Part shown: piece after piece, positions 54,992 to 64,000 of the stretch
How the letters are laid out: each line of letters opens with the position of its first letter
How positions within the stretch are numbered: position 1 is the stretch's first letter
Origin: Bathynomus jamesi
Lineage: Eukaryota > Arthropoda > Malacostraca > Isopoda > Cirolanidae
Assembly (NCBI GenBank): GCA_023014485.1
Contig: JAJOZX010007473.1
Span: forward strand, 143,814-207,813
Direction of reading: 5' to 3'
DNA: 64,000 bases
Program-made: the position numbers and the translations under genes
The notes under the pieces: model-generated
Databases searched by the model: none
Seen by the model: the letters and a program-made list of their open reading frames with translations, nothing else
What the model was told of the DNA's origin: nothing

Positions 54992-57137
54992 GTTACAAGG
55001 AGTTACAAGGAAAAGAAGTACCTCAAAAGGCCTTGCGGCCCAAACCGAGGAGGTACCAATGGCAACGGGTGCCACGGAAAATTTTCTATACACTCAAATA
55101 GTGTGCAAGATTTGGTCTAACCTTTTCTTGAACTGATCCACAGAGGAACTGTTCACAACTTCCGAAGGTAACCTGTTCCATGTGTCACAGATCTTATACG
55201 TAAAGTAATTCCCAGACACACTAGTCCTAAACCTTTTCAAATCCAACTTCCAACCATTGTTGCGAGTTGGGTTATCATTTAAACTAAACATACTTCTAAA
55301 ATCGACATCGTTGAACCCGCGTAAGAGCTTGAAAACCTCGATCAGTTGACCGCGCAGCCTCCGAGTTTCAAGCGAAAACAAGTTCAGGCGCGTAACCGTC
55401 GATTGTAGCCCATATGCCTAACGGAAGGGATTAACTTTGTGGCCCTCGCCTGCACTCGCTTCACAGCCTCTCAATATCTTTCCTGAGGGTGGGCGACCAG
55501 AACTGCACAGCATACTCCAGGTGCGGCCGAACAAGGGAATTGTACAGTGAGAGCACAATCTCCTTGTTCCGAAACTGAAATTGCCTCCTGATATAACCCA
55601 ATAGTTTCTGGGCTTTCTTTTCCACCTCTACACACTGTTTCGTAAACTTAAGATCGCTGCTAATTAGCACACCCAAGTCCTTTTCTAAATCAGTCACCTC
55701 GATAATACTACCCAACATCGAGTAGTCCGACTTGGGATTGGCGTAGCCAATGTGCATCACTTTGCATTTACCCAAGTTAAACGGCATTTGCCATTTTTCG
55801 GACCACTCTCCTATCCTACCTAGGTCCGCACGCAGTTCCTCGATCGCTTCGGGCGTTCCAACATTGGCCCCAAGCTTGGTGTCATCAGCGAATTTGGCGA
55901 TCCGACTGACGATGCCACCGTCGATATCATTTATGTAAATGATAAACAACAGTGGCCCCAAAACGGAACCCTGAGGAACCCCACTAGTGACCGAGGCCCA
56001 ACCCGAACTAGCCCCTTTAATTACCACCCTCTGCCGCCTATTACTCAGCCAGTTTTCAATCCACCTACCTATTTCCCCACCGATACCCAGCGCGCACACT
56101 TTCGCCATTAGCCGGCGGTGAGGTACCTTATCAAAGGCTTTCTGAAAGTCGAGATAAAGTATATCAATCGCCCTACTCTTATCGTACTCACTCAACATGA
56201 CGTGGAAAAACTCGAGCAAGTTGGTGAGACACGACCTATGCCGTCTAAACCCATGTTGGGTAGTCCCCAAGCAGCTTGTAGGAATCCAAATGGTCAACGA
56301 TCCTATCTGCTATTATCCCTTCTAATAATTTACCTACAACTGAAGTGAGACTAATGGGACGATAGTTCCCTGGACTTTCGTGATCCCCTTTCTTAAAGAT
56401 AGGGGTCACGTTGGCTTCCCTCCAGTCACCAAGCACCTGGCCCATCTCCAACGATTTGTTGAAGACTGTAGCCAGGTGGGGAGCCACCTGGTCGCGCACT
56501 TCTCGCAACACTCTGGGGAGAAACTGGTCTGGCCCAGGAGCCTTAAACGCGCTTAGTTTGTCTATTCTATCGGCAACGACTGTCGCGGTACATCTAACAC
56601 TATCCAGGCCAGCACCTTCGTGCCTCACGCCTGGCTCGGGGATGACGCGGGTATCTTCCCTGGTGAACACTCCCGCAAAGTACTCATTAAGCACATTAGC
56701 GATGTCCGCAGAACGCCGCTTCCGTCCTTTAACGGACCTATCATGCTTCTAATGGGCTTTCTACTATTAACATAACTGAAGAATTCCTTAGGGTTCCCCT
56801 TGCAGAGGCTTGCCACCCGTAGTTCTTCGTTACGTTTCGCTAGCCTAACCTTCGCCTTCACTTCCCTACACAGGCGGACATACTCTTCAGTGTTCTCGTG
56901 GGAACGATTGGCCTTCGCCCTCCTATAAGCTACTTTCCTATTTCGGATAGCCGAAGCGATGTCACGATTGAACCACTTAGGCTGCGTTGAAGCAGGGGTG
57001 ACCGGTTTTGAGGGTATGGCAGCAGACTGCAGCACCATAAACTCGTCCCGGAATGCACTCCACACTCCCTCAACATCGCCGCCAACCTCTAACCCCATCT
57101 CTCCTACGCTATCCCTGAGGCTAACAAAGTTCGCCGG
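54992..57137 (-). mobile_element. LINE copy J (type 1), 5'-truncated
   Basis: Doubled GTTACAAGGA terminus at 54992, 3' UTR to 55093, ORF2 to about 57137, then GA-rich DNA. 2.1 kb. Confidence 0.86.
55094..57137 (-). pseudogene. LINE J ORF2: linker, RT and C-terminus with four frame breaks
   Basis: From 57137: the linker (WSAFRDEFMVLQSAAIPSK, RDIASAIRNRKVAYRRAK). A 14-bp deletion near 56707 shifts frame before NVLNEYF. Fingers APGPDQFLPRVLRE and NYRPISLTSVVGKLLE follow. A 1-nt insertion near 56262 precedes HGFRRHRSCLTN, motif A YLDFQKAFDKVPH, SGVPQGSVLGPLLF and motif C FADDTKLG. A 2-nt insertion near 55460 and a 1-nt deletion near 55388 break the C-terminal domain, which ends ILHTI at 55094. 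All RT catalytic residues are readable. Confidence 0.87.
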
Positions 57138-57347
57138 GAGAGAAAGAAGAGAGATGAGAGAGTGAAGAGTGTGGAGAGAAAAAAAGGGGAGAGAGGACAG
57201 AAAGAGAGAGAAGAGAGGAAAGAGAGAAGAGAGGAGAGGAAAGAAAAGAGAGAGGAGAGAGCGAGAGAAGAGAGGAGGGAGAGAGAGACGAGAGAGGAGA
57301 GTAGAGAGACGAGAGAGAAGAGAAGAGAGGAAAGAGAGAAGAGAGGA
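57138..57347. repeat. Degenerate GA-rich tract between LINE J and LINE K
   Basis: 210 bp of GA-rich DNA with scattered T and C (GAGAGAAGAG, GAGACGAGAG motifs), more irregular than the other tracts. Confidence 0.9.
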
Positions 57348-58965
57348 GTTACAAGGAGTTACAAGGGAAAGAAGTATCTCAAAAGGCCTTGCGGCCCATA
57401 CCGAGGAGGTACCAATGGCAACGGGTGCCAGGGAAAATTGTGAAAGTTTATTTTTCTTTCAACTATCCTAGCAGTAGTAGAAAACTGGATAGAAAAGTAG
57501 AAGGCTCTCTCCCCACCCTCCGCTCCCTCCCTGCCAGAGGCAGGTACGGAAAAAGGTTGAAGAAAATACCTTGACCCTGGAAAAGTAGCCAAGGAAATTT
57601 TACAGGAAAGTGGAGAATATATAAATAGCTCTATATTTAGCTTGCTCACAGAGACACCGAGCAAGCGAACTCCTGCAGAGTTTTCTGAGGTTTTAATCTT
57701 AAACTATGAGTGTGTTCAGTAATTTGTCTAGCCTATTTTTAAACAGATTTACACTGACTGGAAACAACCTCTGAGGGAAGTTGGTTCCAGATATTAACTA
57801 TTTTATAGGAAAAGAAATTTCCGCAGACTGAGGTCCTAAATGTCTTTACACACTCAAATAGTGTGCAAGATTTCGTCTACCCTTTTCTTGAACTGATCCA
57901 CAGAGGAACTGTTCACAACTTCCGAAGGTAACCTGTTCCATGTGTCACAGATCTTATACGTAAAGTAATTCCCACACACACTAGTCCTAAACCGTTTCAA
58001 ATCCAACTTCCAACCATTGTTGCGAGTTGGGTTATCATTTAAACTAAACATACTTCTAAAATCGACATCGTTGAACCCGCGTAAGAGCTTGAATACTTCG
58101 ATCAGTTGACCGCGCAGCCTCCGAGTTTCAAGCGAAAACAAGTTCAGGGCGCGTAACCGTCGATTGTAGCCCATATGCCTAACGGAAGGGATTAACTTTG
58201 TGGCCCTCGCCTGCACTCGCTCCAGCCTCTCAATATCTTTCCTGAGGGTGGGCGACCAGAACTGCATAGCATACTCCAGGTGCGGCCGAACAAGGGAATT
58301 GCACAGTGAGAGCACAATCTCCCTGTTCCGAAACTGAAATTGCCTCCTGATATAACTCAATAGTTTCTGGGCTTTCTTTTCCACCTCTACGCACTGTTTC
58401 GTAAACTTAAGGTCGCTGCTAATTAGCACACCGAAGTCCTTTTCTAAATCAGTCACCTCGATATTACTACCCAACATCGAGTAGTCCGACTTGGGATTGG
58501 CGTAGCCAATGTGCATCACTTTGCATTTACCCAAGTTAAACGGCATTTGCCATTTTTCGGACCACTCTCCTATCGTACCTAGGTCCGCACGCAGTTCCTC
58601 GATCGCTTCGGGCGTCCCAACATTGGCCCCAAGCTTGGTGTCATCAGCGAATTTGGCGATCCGACTGACGATGCCACCGTCGATATCAATTATGTAAATG
58701 ATAAACAACAGCGGCCCCAAAACGGAACCCTGAGGAACCCCACTAGTGACCGAGGCCCAACCCGAACTAGCACCTTTAATTACAACCCTCTGCCGCCTAT
58801 TCTTCAGCCAGTTTTCAAGCCACCTACCTATTTCCCCACCGATACCCAGCGCGCGCAGTTTCGCCATTAGCCGGCGGTGAGGTACCTTATCAAAGGCTTT
58901 CTGAAAGTCGAGATAAAGTATATCAATCGCCCTACTCTTATCGTACTCACCCAACATGACGTGGA
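57348..58965 (-). mobile_element. LINE copy K: chimeric 3' end like LINE E, 5'-truncated in RT
   Basis: The same mosaic as LINE E: terminal ~80 bp of type-1 kind, type-2 3' UTR and last codons (to about 57846), then type-1 ORF2 from its stop at 57854. The internal joint is base-for-base like that at 6535. The 5' truncation is at GTGGA (58965), against satellite. It differs from E's truncation point, so E and K are separate insertions. Confidence 0.83.
57854..58965 (-). pseudogene. LINE K ORF2: RT palm to C-terminus
   Basis: An open minus-strand frame of about 370 codons from HVMLGEYDKSRAIDILYL (motif A region) through motif A YLDFQKAFDKVPH, SGVPQGSVLGPLLF, motif C FADDTKLG and the C-terminal domain to the stop at 57854-57856. 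There is no frameshift or stop within the LINE part. Fingers and endonuclease are absent. The frame stays open upstream through 4.4 kb of satellite, which gives a spurious 1828-codon reading frame; only the 3' ~370 codons are LINE. Confidence 0.87.
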
Positions 58966-61900
58966 GAGGAGACGAGAGACGAGAGAGGAGAGAAGAGACG
59001 AGAGACGAGAGAGGAGAGAAGAGACGAGAGACGAGAGAGGAGAGAAGAGACGAGAGACGAGAGAGGAGAGAAGAGACGAGAGACGAGAGAGGAGACGAGA
59101 GACGAGAGAGGAAAGAAGAGACGAGAGACGAGAGAGGAGAGAAGAGACGAGAGACGAGAGAGGAGAGAAGAGACGAGAGACGAGAGAGGAGAGAGAGAGA
59201 GAGACGAGAGAGGAGAGAAGAGACGAGAGACGAGAGAGGAGAGAAGAGACGAGAGACGAGAGAGGAGAGAAGAGACGAGAGACGAGAGAGGAGAGAAGAG
59301 ACGAGAGACGAGAGAAGAGACGAGAGACGAGAGACGAGAGAGGAGAGAAGAGACGAGAGAGGAGAGAAGAGACGAGAGACGAGAGAAGAGACGAGAGGCG
59401 AGAGAGGAGAGAAGAGACGAGAGAGGAGAGAAGAGACGAGAGACGAGAGAGGAGAGAAGAGACGAGAGACGAGAGAAGAGACGAGAGACGAGAGACGAGA
59501 GAAGAGACGAGAGACGAGAGAAGAGACGAGAGACGAGAGACGAGAGAAGAGACGAGAGAAGAGACGAGAGACTAGAGAGAAGAGACGAGAGACGAGAGAG
59601 AAGAGACGAGAGACGAGAGAGGAGAGAAGAGACGAGAGACGAGAGAGGAGAGAAGAGACGAGAGACGAGAGAGGAGAGAAGAGACGAGAGACGAGAGAAG
59701 AGACGAGAGACGAGAGAGGAGAGAAGAGACGAGAGACGAGAGAAGAGACGAGAGACGAGAGAGGAGAGAAGAGACGAGAGACGAGAGAGGAGAGAAGAGA
59801 CGAGAGACGAGAGAGTAGAGAAGAGACGAGAGAGGAGAGAAGAGAGACGAGACGAGAGACGAGAGAGGAGAGAAGAGAGACGAGACGAGAGACGAGAGAG
59901 GAGAGAAGAGACGAGAGACGAGAGAGGAGAGAAGAGACGAGAGACGAGAGAGGAGAGAAGAGAGACGAGACGAGAGACGAGAGAGGAGAGAGAGACGAGA
60001 GACGAGAGAGAGGAGAAGAGACGAGAGACGAGAGAGGAGAGAGAGAAGAGACGAGAGAGAAGAAGAGACGAGAGACGAGAGAGGAGAGAAGAGAGAGACG
60101 AGAGAGGAGAGAAGAGACGAGAGACGAGAGAGGAGAGAAGAGACGAGAGACGAGAGAGGAGAGAAGAGAGACGAGACGAGAGACGAGAGAGGAGAGAAGA
60201 GACGAGAGACGAGAGAGGAGAGAAGAGACGAGAGACGAGAGAGGAAGAAGAGACGAGACGAGAGACGAGAGAGAAGAGAAGAGACGAGAGAGAGAGAGAA
60301 GAGACGAGAGACGAGAGAGGAGAGAAGAGACGAGAGACGAGAGAGGAGAGAAGAGAGACGAGACGAGAGAGGAGAGAAGAGACGAGAGACGAGAGAGGAG
60401 AGAAGAGACGAGAGACGAGAGACGAGAGAGGAGAGAAGAGACGAGAGACGAGAGAGGAGAGAAGAGACGAGAGAGGAGAGGAGAGAGAGACGAGAGAGGA
60501 GAGAAGAGAGGAGAGGAGAGAAGAGACGAGAGAGGAGAGAAGAGACGAGAGAGGAGAGAAGAAGAAGGAGAGGAGAGAAGAGACGAGAGAGGAGAGAAGA
60601 GACGAGAGAGGGAGAGGAGAGAGACGAGAGAGGAGAGAAGAGAGGAGGAGAGAAGAGACGAGAGAGGAGAGAAGAGACGAGAGAGGAGAGAAGAGACAGA
60701 GAGGAGAGAGGAGAAGAGACGAGAGAGGAGAGAAGAGACGAGAGAGGAGAGAAGAGACGAGAGAGGAGAGAAGAGACGAGAGAGGAGAGAAGAGACGAGA
60801 GAAGAGACGAGAGAGGAGAGAAGAGACGAGAGAGAAGAGACGAGAGAGGAGAGAGAGACGAGAGACGAGAGAGGAGAGAAGAGACGAGAGAGGAGAGAGG
60901 AGAGAAGAGACGAGAGAGGAGAGAGGAGAGAAGAGACGAGAGACGAGAGAGGAGAGAAGAGACGAGAGAGGAGAGAAGAGACGAGAGAGGAGAGAAGAGA
61001 GAGACGAGAGAGGAGAGAAGAGACGAGAGACGAGAGGAGAGAAGAGACGAGAGAGGAGAAGAGACGAGAGAGGAGAGAAGAGACGAGAGACGAGAGAGGA
61101 GAAGAGACGAGAGAGGAGAGAGGAGACGAGAGACGAGAGAGGAGACGAGAGAGGAGAGAGGAGAGAAGAGACGAGAGAGGAGAGAGGAGAGAAGAGACGA
61201 GAGAGGAGAGAGGAGAGAGACGAGAGAGGAGAGAAGAGACGAGAGAGGAGAGAGAGAAGGACGAGAGAGGAGAGAAGAGACGAGAGAGGAGAGAGGAGAG
61301 AAGAGACGAGAGACGAGAGGAGACGAGAGAGGAGAGAGGAGAGAAGGGACGAGAGAGGAGAGAAGAGACGAGAGAGGAGAGAGGAGAGAGAAGAGAAGAG
61401 ACGAGAGAGGAGAGAAGAGACGAGAGAGGAGAGAGGAGACAGGAGAGAAGAGACGAGAGGAGAGAAGAGACGAGAGAGAAGAGAAGAGAGGAGAGAAGAG
61501 ACGAGAGAGGAGAGAGACGAGAGAGGAGAGAAGAGACGAGAGAGGAGAGAAGAGACGAGAGAGGAGAGAAGAGACGAGAGAGAGAGGAGAGAGTAGAGAA
61601 GAGACGAGAGAGGAGAGAAGAGACGAGAGAGGAGAGAGGAGAGAGGAGAGGAGAGACGAGAGGAGAGAAGAGACGAGAGAGAAGAGAGAGAAGAGAAGAG
61701 ACGAGAGAGGAGAGAGAGACGAGAGAGGAGAGAAGAGACGAGAGAGGAGAGAGGAAGAGGAGAGAAGAGACGAGAGAGAGAAGAACGAGAAGAAGAGGAG
61801 ACAGAGAGAGAGAGAGAGAGAGAAAGACGAGAGAGAGAAGAGACGAGAGAGAAGAGAAGAGACGAGAGAAGAGACGAGAGAGGAGAGAAGAGACGAGAGA

Positions 61901-63879
61901 GGAGAGAAGAGAGAGACGAGAGAAGAGACGAGAGAGAGAGAAGAGACGAGAGAGGAGAGAGAGACGAGAGAGGAGAGAGGAGAGAAGAGACGAGAGAGGA
62001 GAGAAGAGACGAGAGAGGAGAGAGGAGAGAAGAGACGAGAGAGGAGAGAAGAGACGAGAGAGGAGAGAGGAGAGAAGAGACGAGAGACGAGAGGAGAGAA
62101 GAGACGAGAGAGGAGAGAAGAGACGAGAGAGGAGAGAGGAGAGAAGAGACGAGAGACGAGAGGAGAGAAGAGACGAGAGAGGAGAGAGGAGAGAAGAGAC
62201 GAGAGACGAGAGGAGAGAAGAGACGAGAGAGGAGAGAGGAGAGAAGAGACGAGAGAGGAGAGGAGAGAAGAGACGAGAGACGAGAGGAGAGAAGAGACGA
62301 GAGAGGAGAGAGGAGAGAAGAGACGAGAGAGGAGAGGAGAGAAAAGACGAGAGACGAGAGGAGAGAAGAGACGAGAGACGAGAGGAGAGAAGAGACGAGA
62401 GAGGAGAGGAGAGAAGAGACGAGAGAGGAGAGGAGAGAAGAGACGAGAGAGGAGAGAAGAGAGGAGAGGAGAGAAGAGACGAGAGAGGAGAGGAGAGAAG
62501 AGACGAGAGAGGAGAGAAGAGAGAGAGGAGAGAAGAGACGAGAGAGGAGAGAGAGACGAGAGAGGAGAGAGGAGAAGAGAGGAGAGAAGAGACGAGAGAG
62601 GAGAGAGGAGAAGAGACGAGAGGAGAGAAGAGACGAGAGAGGAGAGAAGAGACGAGAGAGGAGAGAAGAGACGAGAGAGGAGAGAGGAGAAGAGACGAGA
62701 GGAGAGAAGAGACGAGAGAGGAGAGAAGAGACGAGAGAGGAGAGAGGAGAGAAAGACGAGAGAGGAGAGAAGAGACGAGAGAGGAGAGAAGAGACGAGAG
62801 AGGAGAGAAGAGACGAGAGAGGAGAGAAGAGACGAGAGAGGAGAGAAGAGACGAGAGAGGAGAGAGGAGACGATAGAGGAGAGAAGAGACGAGAGAGGAA
62901 AGAAGAGACGAGAGAGGAGAGAAGAGACGAGAGAGAGAGAAGAGACGAGAGAGGAAGAAGAGACGAGAGAGGAGAGAAGAGACGAGAGAGGAGAGAAGAG
63001 ACGAGAGAGGAGAGAAGAGACGAGAGAGGAGAGAAGAAACGAGAGAGGAGAGAAGAGACGAGAGAGGAGAGAAGAGACGAGAGAGGAGAGAAGAGAGAAG
63101 AGACGAGAGAGGAGAGAAGAGACGAGAGAGGAGAGAAGAGACGAGAGAGGAGAGAAGAGACGAGAGAGGAGAGAAGAGACGAAGAGGAGAGAAGAGACGA
63201 GAGAGGAGAGAAGAGACGAGAGAGGAGAGAAGAGAGAGGAGAGAAGAGACGAGAGAGAAGAGAGAGAGAAGAGACGAGAGAGGAGAGAGAGACGAGAGAG
63301 GAGAGAAGAGACGAGAGAGAAGAGAAGAGAGAAGAGACAAGAGAGGAGAGAAGAGACGAGAGAGAAGAGAAGAGAGAAGAGGCGAGAGAGGAGAGAAGAG
63401 ACGAGAGAGAAGAGAAGAGACGAGAGAGAAGAGAAGAGACGAGAGAAGAGACAGAGAGGAGAGAAGAGAAGAGACGAGAGAAGAGACGAGAGAGGAGAGA
63501 AGAGAAGAGACGAGAGAAGAGACGAGAGAGGAGAGAAGACGAGAGAGGAGAGAGAGACGAGAGAGAGAGAAGAGACGAGAGAGGAGAAGAGACGAGAGAG
63601 GAGAGAAGAGAAGAGACGAGAGAAGAGACGAGAGAGGAGAGAAGAGACGAGAGAGGAGAGAAGAGACGAGAGAGGAGAGAAGAGAAGAGACGAGAGAAGA
63701 GACGAGAGAGGAAGAAGAGACGAGAGAGGAGAGAAGAGAAGAGACGAGAGAGGAGAGAAGAGACGAGAGAGGAGAGAAGAGACGAGAGAGGAGACGAGAG
63801 AGAGAGAGGAGAGAAGAGAAGAGACGAGAGAAGAGACTAGAGACGAGAGAAGAGACGAGAGAAGAGACGAGAGAGGAGA
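58966..63879. repeat. 4.9-kb GA/CGAGA satellite
   Basis: Almost pure purine on the + strand, with a C at regular places in GACGAGAG. Near the left end the unit is 26 bp (AGACGAGAGACGAGAGAGGA then GAGAAG); towards the right it becomes 19 bp (AGACGAGAGAGGAGAGAAG), shorter by one AGACGAG. It has irregular indels but a continuous theme. It lies between truncated LINE K and the 3' end of LINE L. Confidence 0.95.
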
Positions 63880-64000
63880 GTTACAAGGAGTTACAAGGAA
63901 AAGAAGTACCTCAAAAGGCCTTGCGGCCCATACCGAGGAGGTACCAATGGCAACGGGTGCCAGGGAAAATTTTGTCTTTCAACTATGCTAGCATAGTAGA
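63880..64000 (-). mobile_element. LINE copy L, 3' end only (runs off right edge)
   Basis: Doubled GTTACAAGGA terminus, the type-1-like terminal segment (CCTTGCGGCCCATACC), then sequence of type-2 kind (CTTTCAACTATGCTAGCA) from about 63977. It may be a third copy of the chimeric form, with a short deletion at the joint. Confidence 0.75.

Noticed and set aside
58956..62876. A 1306-codon RE-rich open frame on the plus strand
   Set aside because: Translation of the GA/CGAGA satellite; there is no start context, domain or composition of a real protein.
57854..63340. An 1828-codon open frame on the minus strand, apparently an SSL-rich protein fused to a reverse transcriptase
   Set aside because: About 1450 codons are translated satellite (TCTCTC-type repeats); only the last ~370 codons are LINE K. 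Repeats without stops make long frames by chance.

Overview
This window is eukaryotic and almost entirely made of transposable elements. I recognise no host gene, rRNA, tRNA or CRISPR array. The mix fits an invertebrate, most likely an arthropod and perhaps a decapod crustacean: CR1/L2-type LINEs, BEL/Pao LTR retrotransposons, many hAT DNA transposons, very long GA microsatellites and scattered TTAGG-type motifs. The organism call is an inference and is weak at species level.

Layout. (1) 1-8795: a chain of minus-strand, 5'-truncated LINE copies (A-F). Each is separated from the next by a (GA)n tract, and each copy's 3' terminus (GTTACAAGG on the + strand) abuts that tract. (2) 8861-12606: LINE H, the 5' half of a copy (5' UTR plus ORF1 with zinc-finger, coiled coil and SGNH-esterase), broken by three hAT elements with 8-bp target duplications; one hAT carries a nested hairpin MITE. 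(3) 12613-31571: LINE G, an internally deleted copy. Its 5' UTR holds a hAT (14086-14875) and a whole BEL/Pao element, BEL-A (15043-30873). The 5' LTR of BEL-A carries two hATs, its gag carries a 203-bp foldback element, and its pol end is split by a second, young BEL/Pao element, BEL-B (23649-30069). BEL-B contains a 43-bp minisatellite and an internally deleted hAT. (4) 31584-33908: LINE I. (5) 33909-54854: a GA satellite invaded by BEL-D (plus strand). BEL-D is split by BEL-C (minus strand, 35111-48150), which is itself split by a 5-kb hAT with transposase (37634-42675). A solo LTR of BEL-D's own family sits in BEL-D gag. (6) 54855-64000: more GA tract, LINE J, LINE K, a 4.9-kb GA/CGAGA satellite and the 3' end of LINE L.

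How it fits together. The LINE supplies ORF1 (RNA-binding/esterase-like) and an ORF2 with AP-endonuclease and reverse transcriptase. The BEL/Pao elements supply gag, A17-type protease, RT, RNase H, integrase and a C-terminal DUF5641-like domain. The hATs are cut-and-paste elements; the single long copy encodes a DUF4371/hAT-dimerisation transposase. All larger coding units seen here are broken by frameshifts, stops, deletions or nested insertions. The exceptions are short fragments such as the RT C-terminus of LINE C.

The most interesting signals are the consistent LINE-(TC)n junctions (possible microsatellite-targeted insertion), a chimeric LINE 3' end shared by independent copies, a tandem-monomer LINE 5' UTR, four-level nesting readable from target duplications, and a hAT copy with an internal triplication.
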